Origin: Flexivirga aerilata
GTDB lineage: Bacteria; Actinomycetota; Actinomycetes; Actinomycetales; Dermatophilaceae
NCBI RefSeq assembly: GCF_013002715.1
Contig: NZ_JABENB010000003.1
Location: 124,001-188,000 of the forward strand
Reading direction: 5' to 3'
DNA: 64,000 nucleotides
The position numbers were made by a program, and so were the translations under genes. The notes under the pieces are model-generated. The model ran no database searches. It had not been told where the DNA came from and saw only the letters and a program-made list of their open reading frames with translations. Each line of letters starts with the position of its first letter. The first letter of the stretch is position 1. This document shows, one piece after another, positions 26,140 through 35,670 of the stretch.

Positions 26140-27671
26140 CAACGGCCGGAGTCCTGCAGGCCGCCGCGGGCCTGCTCCAGCCAGGCCTGGCGGGCCTTGA
26201 GCGACTCCTGCAACTCCTTGACCGCCTTGTCGTTGCCCTTCTCCCGGGCTTGCGCGAGCTCGGTCTCCAGGTCGGCCACCGCCTTCTCCAACTGGTCGAC
26301 CATCGACTGCGCGCGAGCGGCGAGCTCGGGGTCGGTCTTCTTCCACTTGGAGTCGTCGGCCTCGCGGACGGCGGTCTCGACCCGGCGCATCGCCTTCTCG
26401 ATGCGGTCCATGTCCTTGCGCGGCACCTTGCCGGCGGCGTCCCACTTGTCCTGGATCTTGTGGAGCGCGGCCTTGGTCGCGCCGACGTTCTTGACCGGCA
26501 GCAGCGCCTGGGCCTCCTTGAGCAGCTCCTCCTTGACGGCCAGGTTGGCCTCGAACTCCTTGTTCTCGACGGCGGCGACCTCGTCCTTGGCGTTGAAGAA
26601 CGCGTCCTGGGCGGCCTTGAAGCGCGCCCACAGCTTGTCGTCGTCCGCGCGGGAGGCGCGCCCGGCCTGCTTCCACTCGCCCATCAGCCGCTTGAAGGCC
26701 GAAGCGGTCGAGCCCCACTCCTTGGAGGTGGACAGCCGCTCGGCCTCCGCGATCAGCCGCTCCTTGCGCTGCTTGACCGCGGCGTGCTCCTCGTCGAGGC
26801 GGGCGAAGTGCGACCGCCGCGTCTTGTCGAAGCCGTTGCGGGCGGCGCTGAACCGCTGCCACAGGGCATTCTCGGTCGGCTTGTCGAGCTTGGCGCCGGA
26901 GCGCTGCAGGTTCTTCCACTCATCGAGCAGGGCCCGCATCCGCGCGGTGCTCTGCTTCCACTGCACCTTCTCCACCGGCTGCGCGGCGATCTGCTCGGCC
27001 TCGGCCACGACCGCCTCGCGCTGCTCCGCGGCGGCAGCCCGCGCGGTGGCGCGAGCCTCACCCTCAACTTGAGCCTTCGCCTTCAGGGCGGTGGCGATCT
27101 GCTCGACGGTTGCGTCCAGCTGGGCCAGGTCGCCGACGACATGTGCGGAGCCGATCTGCTCGCGCAGCGCCCGCAGCCCCTCGTGGCCGTCGTGGACCGA
27201 CAGGTCGGTCTGCACCACCCGCTGCAACAGCAGGTTGGCCGACGCGGCCAGCTCGTCGTACTTGCGGGCGAAGTAGGCGAGCGCCTCCTCGTGCGTGGCG
27301 TCGGGGTAGGAGCCGACCTCACGCTCGCCATCCGGGGTGCGCACGAAGACCGTGCCGTCCTCGGCGACGCGGCCGAAGGACGCGGAGTTGGTCGCCGCCG
27401 TGGGTGCGGCCGGCGCGGCAGGCACCGCCGGTGCGGCCGGCGGGTGCGGCTTGATGGACGCCGGCGACGGCGGGGCCGGGCGCGGGGCCGCCGGTGCGGC
27501 GGGCTGGTCGGTCGCAGGAGTCGCCGGCTCGGACGCTGCGGCCGGCGTCACCTCGGGCTCGGCGGCAGGCTGCTCGGGCTGCTCGGGCGCAGGAATCGCC
27601 TGCTCCGGCGCGTCGGGGGTGGGCTCGGTGGAGTTCTCGGGAGTCGAGTTCTCGGGTGACATGGTGTTCAT
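26139..27671 (-). CDS. DUF349 domain protein
   Basis: 510 residues. Residues 1-95 are a Pro/Ala/Glu-rich, probably disordered region. The rest is helical, with several DUF349 repeats marked by Trp-rich units such as LLDEWKNLQRSG, ALWQRFSAARNGF, LMGEWKQAGRA and KLWARFKAAQDAFF. A coiled coil closes the protein (DLETELAQAREKG). DUF349 proteins are mostly uncharacterised, with occasional links to RNA binding and stress. The ATG at 27671 overlaps the cyclophilin stop (ATGA) with AAGAAGG just before; a second in-frame ATG lies at 27662. Confidence 0.85.
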   Translation of the reverse strand: MNTMSPENSTPENSTEPTPDAPEQAIPAPEQPEQPAAEPEVTPAAASEPATPATDQPAAPAAPRPAPPSPASIKPHPPAAPAVPAAPAAPTAATNSASFGRVAEDGTVFVRTPDGEREVGSYPDATHEEALAYFARKYDELAASANLLLQRVVQTDLSVHDGHEGLRALREQIGSAHVVGDLAQLDATVEQIATALKAKAQVEGEARATARAAAAEQREAVVAEAEQIAAQPVEKVQWKQSTARMRALLDEWKNLQRSGAKLDKPTENALWQRFSAARNGFDKTRRSHFARLDEEHAAVKQRKERLIAEAERLSTSKEWGSTASAFKRLMGEWKQAGRASRADDDKLWARFKAAQDAFFNAKDEVAAVENKEFEANLAVKEELLKEAQALLPVKNVGATKAALHKIQDKWDAAGKVPRKDMDRIEKAMRRVETAVREADDSKWKKTDPELAARAQSMVDQLEKAVADLETELAQAREKGNDKAVKELQESLKARQAWLEQARGGLQDSGR

Positions 27672-28384
27672 GCCTTCTTCTCGGTGACGGTGACCTTGAT
27701 GATGCTGACCGGCTGCTTCGGCGGACCGTCGCCTGACGGGTTCTCGGTGCCGGCCTTCGCCACAGCTTGCACGATGTCGAGGCCGCCGGTCACCTTGCCG
27801 AAGATCGAATAGCCGCCGCCCTCGGTCGGCAGCTGGGTGTCGGCGTACACGATGAAGAACTGTCCGCCGTTGGAGTTCGGGTCCTGCGTGCGCGCCATCG
27901 CCACGCTCCCGGCCGGGTAGAGGCCCGTCGCCGGGGCGTTCTCGATGCCGAAGCCGTAACCGGGGGTCCCGTTGCCGGTCCCGGTCGGGTCGCCGCACTG
28001 CAGCACGAAGATGCCGGAGGTCGTGACCCGGTGGCAGGGGCTGTCGTTCCAGTACCTGCCCGCCAGCTGCACGAACGACGCGACCGTCTGCGGGGCCTTG
28101 GAACCGTCGAGCTCGAAGGTGATCACCCCGCAGTTGGTCACCACCTTCGCCACGAACGTCTTTCCGGCGGCGGTGGCCTTGTCCGGCAGTGAGTACGTCG
28201 GCGGGTCGCTCTGCGGCGTCGGCGGCGTGGTGCAGGTGATGCCGCTCACGGCCTCCGCGGATGCCAGGCCGAGGGACGCGCTCTGCCGGTTGGGGTTGGG
28301 GCTGCTGGAGCCGCAGGCCGTCAGCGTGGTGACGGCAACCAGGCAGCAGGCGCCGAGGACCGAGCGGGTCCGGGTCAGACGCAC
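27668..28384 (-). CDS. Cyclophilin-type peptidyl-prolyl isomerase lipoprotein
   Basis: 238 residues. A lipoprotein signal with lipobox LTAC places the lipid-modified Cys at 24. The cyclophilin fold is about 80-235, with FVQLAGRYWNDSPCHRVTTS, SVAMARTQDPNSNGGQFFIV and IFGKVTGGLD. Several active-site residues of cyclophilin A are conserved (Arg in CHRV, QFFI). It would assist folding of exported proteins at the membrane surface. The GTG at 28384 has AAGGAG 8 bp upstream. It is the first gene of the operon with DUF349 and M18, and divergent from the metallo-hydrolase. Confidence 0.9.
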   Translation of the reverse strand: MRLTRTRSVLGACCLVAVTTLTACGSSSPNPNRQSASLGLASAEAVSGITCTTPPTPQSDPPTYSLPDKATAAGKTFVAKVVTNCGVITFELDGSKAPQTVASFVQLAGRYWNDSPCHRVTTSGIFVLQCGDPTGTGNGTPGYGFGIENAPATGLYPAGSVAMARTQDPNSNGGQFFIVYADTQLPTEGGGYSIFGKVTGGLDIVQAVAKAGTENPSGDGPPKQPVSIIKVTVTEKKA

Positions 28385-28405
28385 AGGTGGTTCTCCTTGT
28401 CGCGG

Positions 28406-28432
28406 GCGTATGGCGCAGGGCGCGCCATACGC
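28406..28432. promoter_or_regulatory. 11-bp inverted repeat in divergent promoter
   Basis: GCGTATGGCGC (28406-28416) and GCGCCATACGC (28422-28432) pair perfectly around AGGGC. It lies between the divergent cyclophilin and metallo-hydrolase genes, 22-48 bp upstream of the cyclophilin GTG. It may be a regulator site or a leader hairpin of the cyclophilin mRNA. Confidence 0.5.
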
Positions 28433-28465
28433 AAACGCGCTCAGTCTAGTGAGGCCGCAAACCGA

Positions 28466-28471
28466 TACGCT
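28466..28471 (+). promoter_or_regulatory. -10 box of metallo-hydrolase gene
   Basis: TACGCT (TANNNT) ends 7 bp before the GTG at 28479, so the transcript is probably leaderless. Confidence 0.45.
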
Positions 28472-28478
28472 CGCCTGC

Positions 28479-29174
28479 GTGCTGACCGTGTCGTTCCCCG
28501 CCGAAGCGTTCGCGACCAACTGCTACGTGCTCGCCCCCGGCCCCGGCGAGGAATGCGTCGTGGTCGACCCCGGCATCGGTGTGCTCGACACCCTCGGAGA
28601 GGTGCTGCGCGAGCACCGGCTGAAGCCGGCGGCGGTGCTGCTCACCCACGGGCACATCGACCACGTCTACTCGGTGACCCCTGTCTGCGGTGGTCAGCTC
28701 GGCGCCTACATCCACGCCGACGACCGCTACCGGTTGCGCGACCCGCTGACCTCGCTCGGCCCGGAGCTGATCTCGATGTTCGAGCAGCAGTTCGGCCGGG
28801 CCGCGACCTGGACCGAGCCGTCCGACATCATCGAGGTGCACGACCGCGAGCAGCTCGATCTGGCGGGGCTGCGGTTCGGCATACGACATGCGCCCGGGCA
28901 TACCGAGGGGTCGGTGATGTTCGACCTCGACCAGGTGCCCGACGGGTTGCCCGACGAGGCGGCGGTGTCCCGCACGACCCTGTCCGGGGACGTGCTCTTC
29001 GCCGGGTCGATCGGCCGCACCGACCTGCCCGGAGGTGACCACGCGGCGATGCTCAGGTCGCTGAAGGACGTCGTCCTGCCCCTGCCCGACGACACCCTGG
29101 TGCTGCCCGGCCACGGCCCCGGCACCACGATGGCGCGCGAACGCGCCACCAATCCCTACCTGCAGAACCTTTAA
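28479..29174 (+). CDS. Metallo-beta-lactamase fold hydrolase (glyoxalase II-like)
   Basis: 231 residues with the full metal-binding pattern THGHIDH (56-62), APGHTEGSV, LSGDVLFAGSIGRTDLPGGD and PGHGPGTTM. The family contains hydroxyacylglutathione hydrolase-like enzymes; actinobacteria lack glutathione, so the substrate is probably another thioester, which is inference. GTG start with a -10 box 7 bp upstream. It is followed 18 bp later by hisS, a conserved neighbour in actinobacteria. Confidence 0.88.
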   Translation: MLTVSFPAEAFATNCYVLAPGPGEECVVVDPGIGVLDTLGEVLREHRLKPAAVLLTHGHIDHVYSVTPVCGGQLGAYIHADDRYRLRDPLTSLGPELISMFEQQFGRAATWTEPSDIIEVHDREQLDLAGLRFGIRHAPGHTEGSVMFDLDQVPDGLPDEAAVSRTTLSGDVLFAGSIGRTDLPGGDHAAMLRSLKDVVLPLPDDTLVLPGHGPGTTMARERATNPYLQNL

Positions 29175-29192
29175 GGACGATTTCTTCACACC

Positions 29193-30560
29193 ATGGCAAG
29201 CAAAGTGACCCCCATCAGCGGGTTCCAGGAGTGGCTGCCCACCGAACGCATCGCCGAGCTGATCGTGCTCGACACGATCCGCGAGGTCTTCGAGCTGCAC
29301 GGCTTCGCGTCGATCAACACCCGCGCGATGGAGCCGGTCGACCGGCTGACCGGACAGGGGGAGGACGCCGACAAGGAGATCTACGGCGTACGCCGGCTCG
29401 CCGCCGGTCCCGACGACACCGGCGACGTCTCGCTCGGTCTGCACTTCGACATGACCGTGCCGTTCGCGCGCTACGTGCTGGAAAACGCCGGCAAGCTGAC
29501 CTTCCCCTTCCGGCGCTACCAGATCCAGCCCGCCTGGCGCGGGGAGCGGCCCCAGCGCGGCCGCTACCGGGAGTTCATCCAGGCCGACGTCGACATCATC
29601 GACGAGGGCCGGCTGCCCGACCACTTCGAGGGCGAGCTGCTGCTCGTCGTCGCGGACGTCTTCTCCCGGCTGCCGATCGGGGACTACCAGATCCACGTCA
29701 ACGACCGGAAGATCTGCGAGGGCTTCTACCTCGGCCTCGGCATCGAGGACGTGACCGGCACACTGCGCATCGTCGACAAGCTCGACAAGATCGGCGCCGA
29801 CGGTGTGCAGAAGCTGCTCCTCGACGCCGGATGTACGCCGAAGCAGACCGACCAATGCCTGGCGCTCGCCGAAATCCGTTCCGAGGACACCGGATTCGTC
29901 GAGCAGGTGCGAGCGCTCGGGGTGCAGCACGAGCTGCTCGACGAGGGCTTGGCCAAGCTCGCGGCGGTCATCGAGGTCGCCAACGAGCACGCCCCGGGCG
30001 TGGTCGTCGCCGACCTGCGCATCGCCCGTGGTCTCGACTACTACACCGGCACCGTCTACGAGACGATGCTCACCCGCGACCCGGGTTACGGCTCCATCTG
30101 CTCCGGCGGCCGCTATGACGCCCTCGCCACCGACGGCAAGCGCACCTTCCCCGGTGTGGGCATCTCGATCGGCGTCTCCCGGTTGCTCGGCAAGCTGATC
30201 ACCGAGGAGGGCCTCACCGCGTCGCGAGAGACGCCGGTCGCCGTGCTGGTCGCGGTGACCGACGAGGACTCGCGGCCGGAGTCGATGCGGGTCGCGACCG
30301 CACTGCGCTCCCGCGGCATCCCGACCCTGGTCGCGCCGAAGGCGACGAAGTTCGGCAAGCAGATCCAGTTTGCCGACCGCCGGGGCATCCCGTTCGTGTG
30401 GTTCCCGGGCGAGGACGGCGACGAGGTGAAGGACATCCGCAGCGGCGATCAGGTGCCCGCGGACCGCGCGACCTGGGACCCGCCGGCCGGGGACTTGCGC
30501 CCGTCGCTGGTCGTGCCCGACGTGTCGTCGTCGGGCCGTAAACCCAACGACCGCAAGTAG
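29193..30560 (+). CDS. hisS: Histidine--tRNA ligase
   Basis: 455-residue class II synthetase that charges tRNA-His. Motif 2 is [23 protein letters not shown] in outline (key residues WRGE and REF), the histidine motifs are [13 protein letters not shown] and SGGRYD, and motif 3 is [11 protein letters not shown]. The C-terminal anticodon-binding domain begins [10 protein letters not shown]. The last 37 codons overlap, on the other strand, the end of a membrane-protein gene. AAGGAC lies 15 bp upstream of the ATG, so ribosome binding is weak. Confidence 0.95.
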   Translation: MASKVTPISGFQEWLPTERIAELIVLDTIREVFELHGFASINTRAMEPVDRLTGQGEDADKEIYGVRRLAAGPDDTGDVSLGLHFDMTVPFARYVLENAGKLTFPFRRYQIQPAWRGERPQRGRYREFIQADVDIIDEGRLPDHFEGELLLVVADVFSRLPIGDYQIHVNDRKICEGFYLGLGIEDVTGTLRIVDKLDKIGADGVQKLLLDAGCTPKQTDQCLALAEIRSEDTGFVEQVRALGVQHELLDEGLAKLAAVIEVANEHAPGVVVADLRIARGLDYYTGTVYETMLTRDPGYGSICSGGRYDALATDGKRTFPGVGISIGVSRLLGKLITEEGLTASRETPVAVLVAVTDEDSRPESMRVATALRSRGIPTLVAPKATKFGKQIQFADRRGIPFVWFPGEDGDEVKDIRSGDQVPADRATWDPPAGDLRPSLVVPDVSSSGRKPNDRK

Positions 30561-31129
30561 TTTCGGACGAGCGCGTCGGTGACCTCCGGGTTACCGGCGC
30601 GCCGGCCGGCCGCCAGGTCCGGGCCGATCGCGGCGAGCGCGCCGGACGGCAGCCGGCCGAGTGCGTCCAGCGCGACCACATCGCGTCCGCCGGGCAGCCG
30701 CAGCAGCGCGATCGACCGTCCTGCACGCCGCGCGTAGCCGACCCGCACCACCGCCCAGCCGACGATCGCGACCAGCACTGGCACGAGCGCGATCTCGACA
30801 CCGATGGCGGCGCCCACTCGGCCGAGATTGTCGGCGAGCTGCTGCCCGGCGTGCTGCAACTGGGTGCCGGCGTCGGCGGCCTGGTCGACCGGACGCCGCA
30901 CCCGCCCGCCGACGACCGGCGCCTTGGCGAGGATCCCCGCCGCCTCGTGCAGGTGGGTCGAGATCTGCCGCCCGCCGCCCTCCACCTTGCGTGCACCGGA
31001 CGCCGACGCGCCGATCTGCCGGTGGGCGAGCGCGCCGAGCCAGACCCACGTGGCCACCCAGCCGATCGTCAGCAGGTCGAAGCCGAGCTGCCGGCACCGG
31101 CGGAGGCCGGCGTCGGCATACCACTTCAT
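30449..31129 (-). CDS. Membrane protein of unknown function
   Basis: 226 residues with a helix near the N-terminus (about 13-35, [20 protein letters not shown]). A central helical, probably extracytoplasmic segment (about 45-105) follows, then a second membrane helix (about 107-130, [18 protein letters not shown]) and a cytosolic tail. This layout occurs in small actinobacterial proteins of unknown role. The final 112 bp lie antisense to the end of hisS. GGGGG lies 7 bp before the ATG. Divergent from xerD, 54 bp apart. Confidence 0.65.
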   Translation of the reverse strand: MKWYADAGLRRCRQLGFDLLTIGWVATWVWLGALAHRQIGASASGARKVEGGGRQISTHLHEAAGILAKAPVVGGRVRRPVDQAADAGTQLQHAGQQLADNLGRVGAAIGVEIALVPVLVAIVGWAVVRVGYARRAGRSIALLRLPGGRDVVALDALGRLPSGALAAIGPDLAAGRRAGNPEVTDALVRNYLRSLGLRPDDDTSGTTSDGRKSPAGGSQVARSAGT

Positions 31130-31183
31130 GTCGTTTCCCCCGAGTCCACGCAGCAGGGACGCGACCGGCGAGAATGGCGTTCC

Positions 31184-32110
31184 GTGAGCACCACTCCGCT
31201 GCACCGTGCGATGCGTGGCTGGCTCGACCACCTGCGGGTCGAGCGCGGCGCGTCGCAGCACACGCTGCGGGCCTACGAGCGCGACCTGCGGCGGTATGCC
31301 GAGCACCTCGTCGCCCAGGGCGTCACGTCGCCGGAGCAGGTGCGCGAGTCACAGGTCAGCGACTTCCTGGCGACGCTGCGCGAGGGCGACGCCGATCACC
31401 CGCCGCTCGCCGCGTCGTCCGCCGCCCGAACCCTGGTGGCAGTGCGCGGGTTTCACAAGTTCCTCACGATGGAGGGCGACACCCCGCAGGACGTGGCGTC
31501 GGCGGTCGCGCCCCCGAAGCCACCCCGCCGGCTGCCGAAGGCGATCCCGCTCGACCAGGTGGAACGACTGCTCGAGGCGGCAAGCGTCGGCGACACCCCG
31601 GCGTCGTTGCGCGACCGCGCGCTGCTCGAACTCCTCTACGGCATCGGCGCCCGGGTCAGCGAGGCCGTCGGCCTCGACGTCGACGACCTCGACTTCGACC
31701 ACCACAGCGTGCGAGTGCTCGGCAAGGGCAACAAGGAGCGGGTGCTGCCGCTCGGGCGCTATGCGGAGGAGTCGCTCTCGTCATACCTGACCAGGGCGCG
31801 GCCGGCGCTCGCCGTCCGCGGCACCGGCACCCCGGCGCTCTTCCTCAATCTGCGGGGCGGCCGGCTCTCCCGGCAGTCGGCGTGGAGCATCATCCAGGCG
31901 GCGGCCAAGCGGGCCGACCTCAGCGGGCACCTCAGCCCCCACACCCTGCGGCACTCCTTCGCCACCCACCTGCTCGACCGTGGCGCCGACGTGCGCGTGG
32001 TGCAGGAGCTGCTCGGGCACGCGTCGGTCACGACCACCCAGATCTACACGATGGTCTCGGTGCAGCAGCTGCGTGAGGTGTTCGCCAGCTCACACCCGCG
32101 AGCACACTGA
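31184..32110 (+). CDS. xerD: Tyrosine recombinase XerD
   Basis: 308-residue site-specific recombinase that, with XerC, resolves chromosome dimers at dif. An N-terminal SAM-like domain covers about 5-95. The catalytic core carries Arg in [13 protein letters not shown], a Lys in [18 protein letters not shown] (His-x-x-Arg), [13 protein letters not shown] (His and the nucleophile Tyr). The start GTG gives a normal XerD length. The position before parA-scpA-scpB is the conserved one for chromosomal xerD, which separates it from the element integrase at 40.3 kb. Confidence 0.93.
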   Translation: MSTTPLHRAMRGWLDHLRVERGASQHTLRAYERDLRRYAEHLVAQGVTSPEQVRESQVSDFLATLREGDADHPPLAASSAARTLVAVRGFHKFLTMEGDTPQDVASAVAPPKPPRRLPKAIPLDQVERLLEAASVGDTPASLRDRALLELLYGIGARVSEAVGLDVDDLDFDHHSVRVLGKGNKERVLPLGRYAEESLSSYLTRARPALAVRGTGTPALFLNLRGGRLSRQSAWSIIQAAAKRADLSGHLSPHTLRHSFATHLLDRGADVRVVQELLGHASVTTTQIYTMVSVQQLREVFASSHPRAH

Positions 32111-32267
32111 AAGCTCCACCGGCACCTGCCACCGGACCGTGCACCGGACGTCGCACCGGCCTGCCGTCGGCCCTCGACTGCGCCTCGCCGCCCAAGCCCG
32201 GGCTCGATGTAATAAGTTGGGCCGCGATCGCCGAGAGGCCGAACGACGTCATACCGGGAGTGCAACT

Positions 32268-33122
32268 TTGAGTCCGAAGGAGCAGATCGGCCCCACCGGC
32301 CGTCCGCTGCCGACCTTTCCCGCACCCAAGGAGCTCCGCAGCCACGGGCCTGCGCGCATCATCGCGATGTGCAACCAGAAGGGCGGCGTCGGCAAGACCA
32401 CCAGCACCATCAACCTGGGCGCCGCGCTCGCCGAGTACGGCCGCAAGGTGCTGCTGGTCGACTTCGACCCGCAGGGCGCCCTGTCGGTCGGTCTCGGCAT
32501 CCGCGCCCACGAGCTCGACACCACGATCTACAACCTGCTCGTCTCGCGCGGCACCGACATCCACGACGTCATCCAGCACACCGCGACCCCCGACCTCGAC
32601 GTGCTGCCGGCCAACATCGACCTGTCCGCGGCCGAGGTGCAACTCGTCGGCGAGGTCGCGCGCGAGATGGTGCTCGCGCGCGTGCTGCGCCCGGTCGCCG
32701 ACGAGTACGACGTCATCCTCATCGACTGCCAGCCCTCGCTCGGCCTGCTCACGGTCAACGCGCTGACCGCGTCGCACGGCGTGATCATCCCGCTGGAGTG
32801 CGAGTTCTTCGCCATGCGCGGCGTCGCGCTGCTCGTCGAGACGATCGACAAGGTGACCGACCGGCTCAACCCGCGCCTGGAGATCGACGGCATCCTCGCC
32901 ACCATGTATGACGGCCGCACCCTGCACAGCCGGGACGTGGTGCGGTCGGTCGTCGACCACTTCGGCGACAAGGTCTTCCACACCACGATCAGCCGCACGG
33001 TGAAGTTCCCCGACGCCACGCTCGCCGCGGAGCCGATCACCACCTACGCCTCCCACCACGGCGCGGCCGAGGCCTACCGACAGCTCGCGCGAGAGCTGAT
33101 CGCGCGCGGCGACGCGGCCTGA
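32268..33122 (+). CDS. parA: ParA family ATPase
   Basis: 284-residue deviant-Walker ATPase. The P-loop KGGVGKTT follows MCNQ; the Walker B-like strand is VILIDCQPSLGLLT, and LLVDFDPQGALSVGLG is the A' motif. It is the orphan ParA/Soj homologue encoded with scpAB in actinobacteria, thought to act in chromosome organisation. No parB is next to it. I chose TTG 32268 because GGGAG lies 7 bp upstream and no ATG or GTG in frame has one; the first 25 residues are poorly conserved. Confidence 0.9.
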   Translation: MSPKEQIGPTGRPLPTFPAPKELRSHGPARIIAMCNQKGGVGKTTSTINLGAALAEYGRKVLLVDFDPQGALSVGLGIRAHELDTTIYNLLVSRGTDIHDVIQHTATPDLDVLPANIDLSAAEVQLVGEVAREMVLARVLRPVADEYDVILIDCQPSLGLLTVNALTASHGVIIPLECEFFAMRGVALLVETIDKVTDRLNPRLEIDGILATMYDGRTLHSRDVVRSVVDHFGDKVFHTTISRTVKFPDATLAAEPITTYASHHGAAEAYRQLARELIARGDAA

Positions 33123-33123
33123 G

Positions 33124-34086
33124 ATGGACACCACCGAGCGGGCCGAGCCCGAGGTGGTGCCGGCGGAGGCGGACGCCCCGGACTCGTCCGGGTCCGAGCC
33201 GGTCGTCCCCGGCGGCGTCCTCACCCGGCGTGCCGCATCCGCCCCCTTCGAGGTGCACCTGGACATCTTCTCCGGGCCGTTCGAGCTGCTGCTGGGGCTG
33301 ATCTCCAAGCACAAGCTCGACGTCACCGAGATCGCCCTCGCCAAGGTGACCGACGAGTTCATCGCCCACATCCGCAAGGCGCAGGAGACCTCCACCGACT
33401 GGGACCTGGGCCAGGCCTCGGAGTTCGTGCTGATCGCGGCCACCCTGCTGGACATCAAGGCGGCCCGCCTGCTGCCCGACATGCGGGCCGACGACGAGGA
33501 CGACCTGGCGCTGATCGAGGCCCGCGACCTGCTCTTCGCGCGGCTGCTGCAATACCGCGCCTTCAAGGAGGTGTCGGCGTCGCTCGCCCAGCAGATGGAG
33601 ACCGCCGGGCGCATGACGGCGCGGCAGGCCGGGCTGGAGGAACGCTTCGCCAAGCTGCTGCCGGAGCTGATCATCAACGTGACGCCCGAACAGCTCGCAC
33701 GCATCGCCGCGCAGGCGATGACACCGCGACCCGAGCCGTCGGTCGGGCTCACCCACCTGCACGCCCCGGCGGTGAGTGTGCGCGAGCAGGCCGCGATTGT
33801 CATCGCCGAGCTGCGTGACCGCGGGCAGGCCAGCTTCCGGTCGCTGGTCGCCGATGCCGAGTCGACGCTGGTGATCGTCGCGCGCTTCCTGGCGCTGCTC
33901 GAGCTCTACAAGGAAGCGGCGGTCAGCATGGAGCAGGAAGAAGCGCTGGGGGAGTTGACCGTTCGCTGGACGGGCGACGACGCGCAGGACGTGCAGGTGA
34001 GCGACGAGTTCGACGAGCAGGACCGGCCGGAGGCCGAGCGCAACGATGCCGCCTCCGCCGCGACGGGAGATGAGGACGATGACTGA
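33124..34086 (+). CDS. scpA: Segregation and condensation protein A
   Basis: 320-residue kleisin that bridges the Smc heads. The conserved kleisin N-terminal part begins FEVHLDIFSGPFELLLGLI and includes SEFVLIAATLLDIKAARLLP; the C-terminal winged helix covers about 210-275 (VIVARFLALLELYKE). Acidic tails flank the core at both ends. It follows parA after 1 bp and overlaps scpB by 8 bp. Confidence 0.94.
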   Translation: MDTTERAEPEVVPAEADAPDSSGSEPVVPGGVLTRRAASAPFEVHLDIFSGPFELLLGLISKHKLDVTEIALAKVTDEFIAHIRKAQETSTDWDLGQASEFVLIAATLLDIKAARLLPDMRADDEDDLALIEARDLLFARLLQYRAFKEVSASLAQQMETAGRMTARQAGLEERFAKLLPELIINVTPEQLARIAAQAMTPRPEPSVGLTHLHAPAVSVREQAAIVIAELRDRGQASFRSLVADAESTLVIVARFLALLELYKEAAVSMEQEEALGELTVRWTGDDAQDVQVSDEFDEQDRPEAERNDAASAATGDEDDD

Positions 34087-34789
34087 CGACACACCCGAAG
34101 ACGGTGTCCGGCAGGACGACAGTGCGCAGCCGGACGCGCCCGGGCCCGAAGCGCCGGACGACCTCGAGCCGGACGCTCCCGACGCACCCGACTCACCCGA
34201 GGCGGCCGAGGAGCCGGTCTTCGACATCCACGAGCTGCCCGGCGGCGCGCGCAGCGCGATCGAGGCGGTGCTGATGGTCGTCGATCAGCCGGTGACCGCC
34301 GACGAGCTCGCCACCGCGCTGGAGCTGCCGGTGGACGAGGTCACCGCGATCATCGAGGGGCTGGAAGACGAATACGCCCAGCAGGAGCGCGGATTCACGC
34401 TGCGCTGCATCAACGAGGCGTGGCGGGTCTACAGCCGCCCGGCCTATGCGCCGGCGGTGGAGAAGTTCCTGCTCGACGGCCGCCAGGCCAAGCTCACCCA
34501 GGCATCCCTGGAGACGCTCGCCGTGATCGCCTACCGGCAGCCGATCTCGCGGGCCCGGGTGAGCGCGGTCCGCGGCGTCAACGTCGACGGCGTGATCCGC
34601 ACGCTGGTGACCCGCGGCCTGATCGCCGAGATCGGCGCCGAGGGCGAACAAGGGGCGATGCTCTACGGCACCACGCCCTATTTCCTGCAGCGGCTCGGCC
34701 TCAGCTCGCTGGACGAGCTGCCGCCGCTGGCGCCATACCTGCCTGATGCGGATGTGGTGGACGAACTGATCGAGCAGGGGCACGGATGA
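34079..34789 (+). CDS. scpB: Segregation and condensation protein B
   Basis: 236 residues. The first 50 form an Asp/Pro/Glu-rich tail. Two winged-helix domains follow (about 55-130 and 135-215), with ARSAIEAVLMVVDQPVTADEL and the family motif LAVIAYRQPISRARVSAVRG. It binds ScpA in the condensin complex. ATG 34079 overlaps the scpA stop and has GGAGATGAGG upstream; the stop overlaps the next ATG. Confidence 0.94.
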   Translation: MTDDTPEDGVRQDDSAQPDAPGPEAPDDLEPDAPDAPDSPEAAEEPVFDIHELPGGARSAIEAVLMVVDQPVTADELATALELPVDEVTAIIEGLEDEYAQQERGFTLRCINEAWRVYSRPAYAPAVEKFLLDGRQAKLTQASLETLAVIAYRQPISRARVSAVRGVNVDGVIRTLVTRGLIAEIGAEGEQGAMLYGTTPYFLQRLGLSSLDELPPLAPYLPDADVVDELIEQGHG

Positions 34790-35670
34790 GCGGCAGCAAT
34801 CGAGGCAAGAGCAACGGCGGTCCGCGCGGCGGTGGTCGCGGACGACCCGGCGGCGCACGCCGTGGATCGGGGACCCGGGCGCAGCGCCCGAACCGCGTTG
34901 CGCCGCAGGCGAGTTCGGCCAAACCCGACATCGATGTGCACGACCCCGACGGCGTCCGGTTGCAGAAGCTGCTCGCGGCGGCGGGTGTAGGCAGCCGGCG
35001 GGTCTGCGAGGACCTGATCTCCCAGGGCCGGGTCGAGGTCGACGGTCAGGTGGTGCGTGAGCTCGGCGTGCGCATCGACCCGCTCCGGCAGAGCGTGCAC
35101 GTCGACGGCGAACGGGTGCAGCTGGACGAGTCGCGTGTCTACCTGGCCTTCAACAAGCCGCTCGGCATCGTCTCGACGATGCACGACGAGCTCGGGCGTC
35201 CGTCGGTCGGCGACTACCTCGAGCAGCGCAAGGACCGGCTGTTCCATGTCGGCCGGCTCGACCAGGACACCGAGGGCTTGCTGCTGCTCACCAACGACGG
35301 AGAGCTCGCCAACCGGTTGCAGCACCCGTCATACGGGGTGCCTAAGACGTATGTCGCGATGATCCCCGGCCCGGTGCCGCGGGCGCTCGGCAAGCAGCTG
35401 CGCGACGGCGTCGAGCTGGAGGACGGCAAGGCCGCCGTCGACTCGTTCAAGGTCGTCGACTCCACGCCGGGCTGGGCACTGGTCGAGGTCGTGCTGCACG
35501 AGGGGCGCAAGCACATCGTCCGGCGCATGCTCGAGGCGGTCGGTCACCCGGTGGAGTCGCTCACCCGCACCGACGTCGGGCCGGTGCGGCTCGGTGACCT
35601 GCGGCCGGGCAAGATGCGGCCGCTCACCAAGCAGGAGGTCGCCGGACTCTACAAGGCGGCCGGGCTGTGA
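34786..35670 (+). CDS. rluB: Ribosomal large-subunit pseudouridine synthase RluB/RsuA family
   Basis: 294 residues. A Gly/Arg-rich N-terminal tail (1-45) is followed by an S4 RNA-binding domain (about 54-112, VRLQKLLAAAGVGSRR) and the RsuA-type catalytic domain, with the catalytic Asp in GRLDQDTEGLLLLTNDG and HEGRKHIVRRM. It isomerises uridine in 23S rRNA; the exact site is inferred from RluB placement beside scpB. It overlaps both neighbours (ATGA with scpB, GTGA with tyrA). Confidence 0.9.
   Translation: MSGSNRGKSNGGPRGGGRGRPGGARRGSGTRAQRPNRVAPQASSAKPDIDVHDPDGVRLQKLLAAAGVGSRRVCEDLISQGRVEVDGQVVRELGVRIDPLRQSVHVDGERVQLDESRVYLAFNKPLGIVSTMHDELGRPSVGDYLEQRKDRLFHVGRLDQDTEGLLLLTNDGELANRLQHPSYGVPKTYVAMIPGPVPRALGKQLRDGVELEDGKAAVDSFKVVDSTPGWALVEVVLHEGRKHIVRRMLEAVGHPVESLTRTDVGPVRLGDLRPGKMRPLTKQEVAGLYKAAGL

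Noticed and set aside
26140..26919. Open frame extending the M18 peptidase upstream
   Set aside because: It overlaps the DUF349 gene in another frame and has Arg/Gly-rich random composition. The ATG at 26139 overlaps the DUF349 stop as expected for coupling.
28385..28519. Longer N-terminus for the cyclophilin
   Set aside because: The lipoprotein signal starts at the GTG at 28384 with AAGGAG upstream. A longer form would bury the signal peptide.
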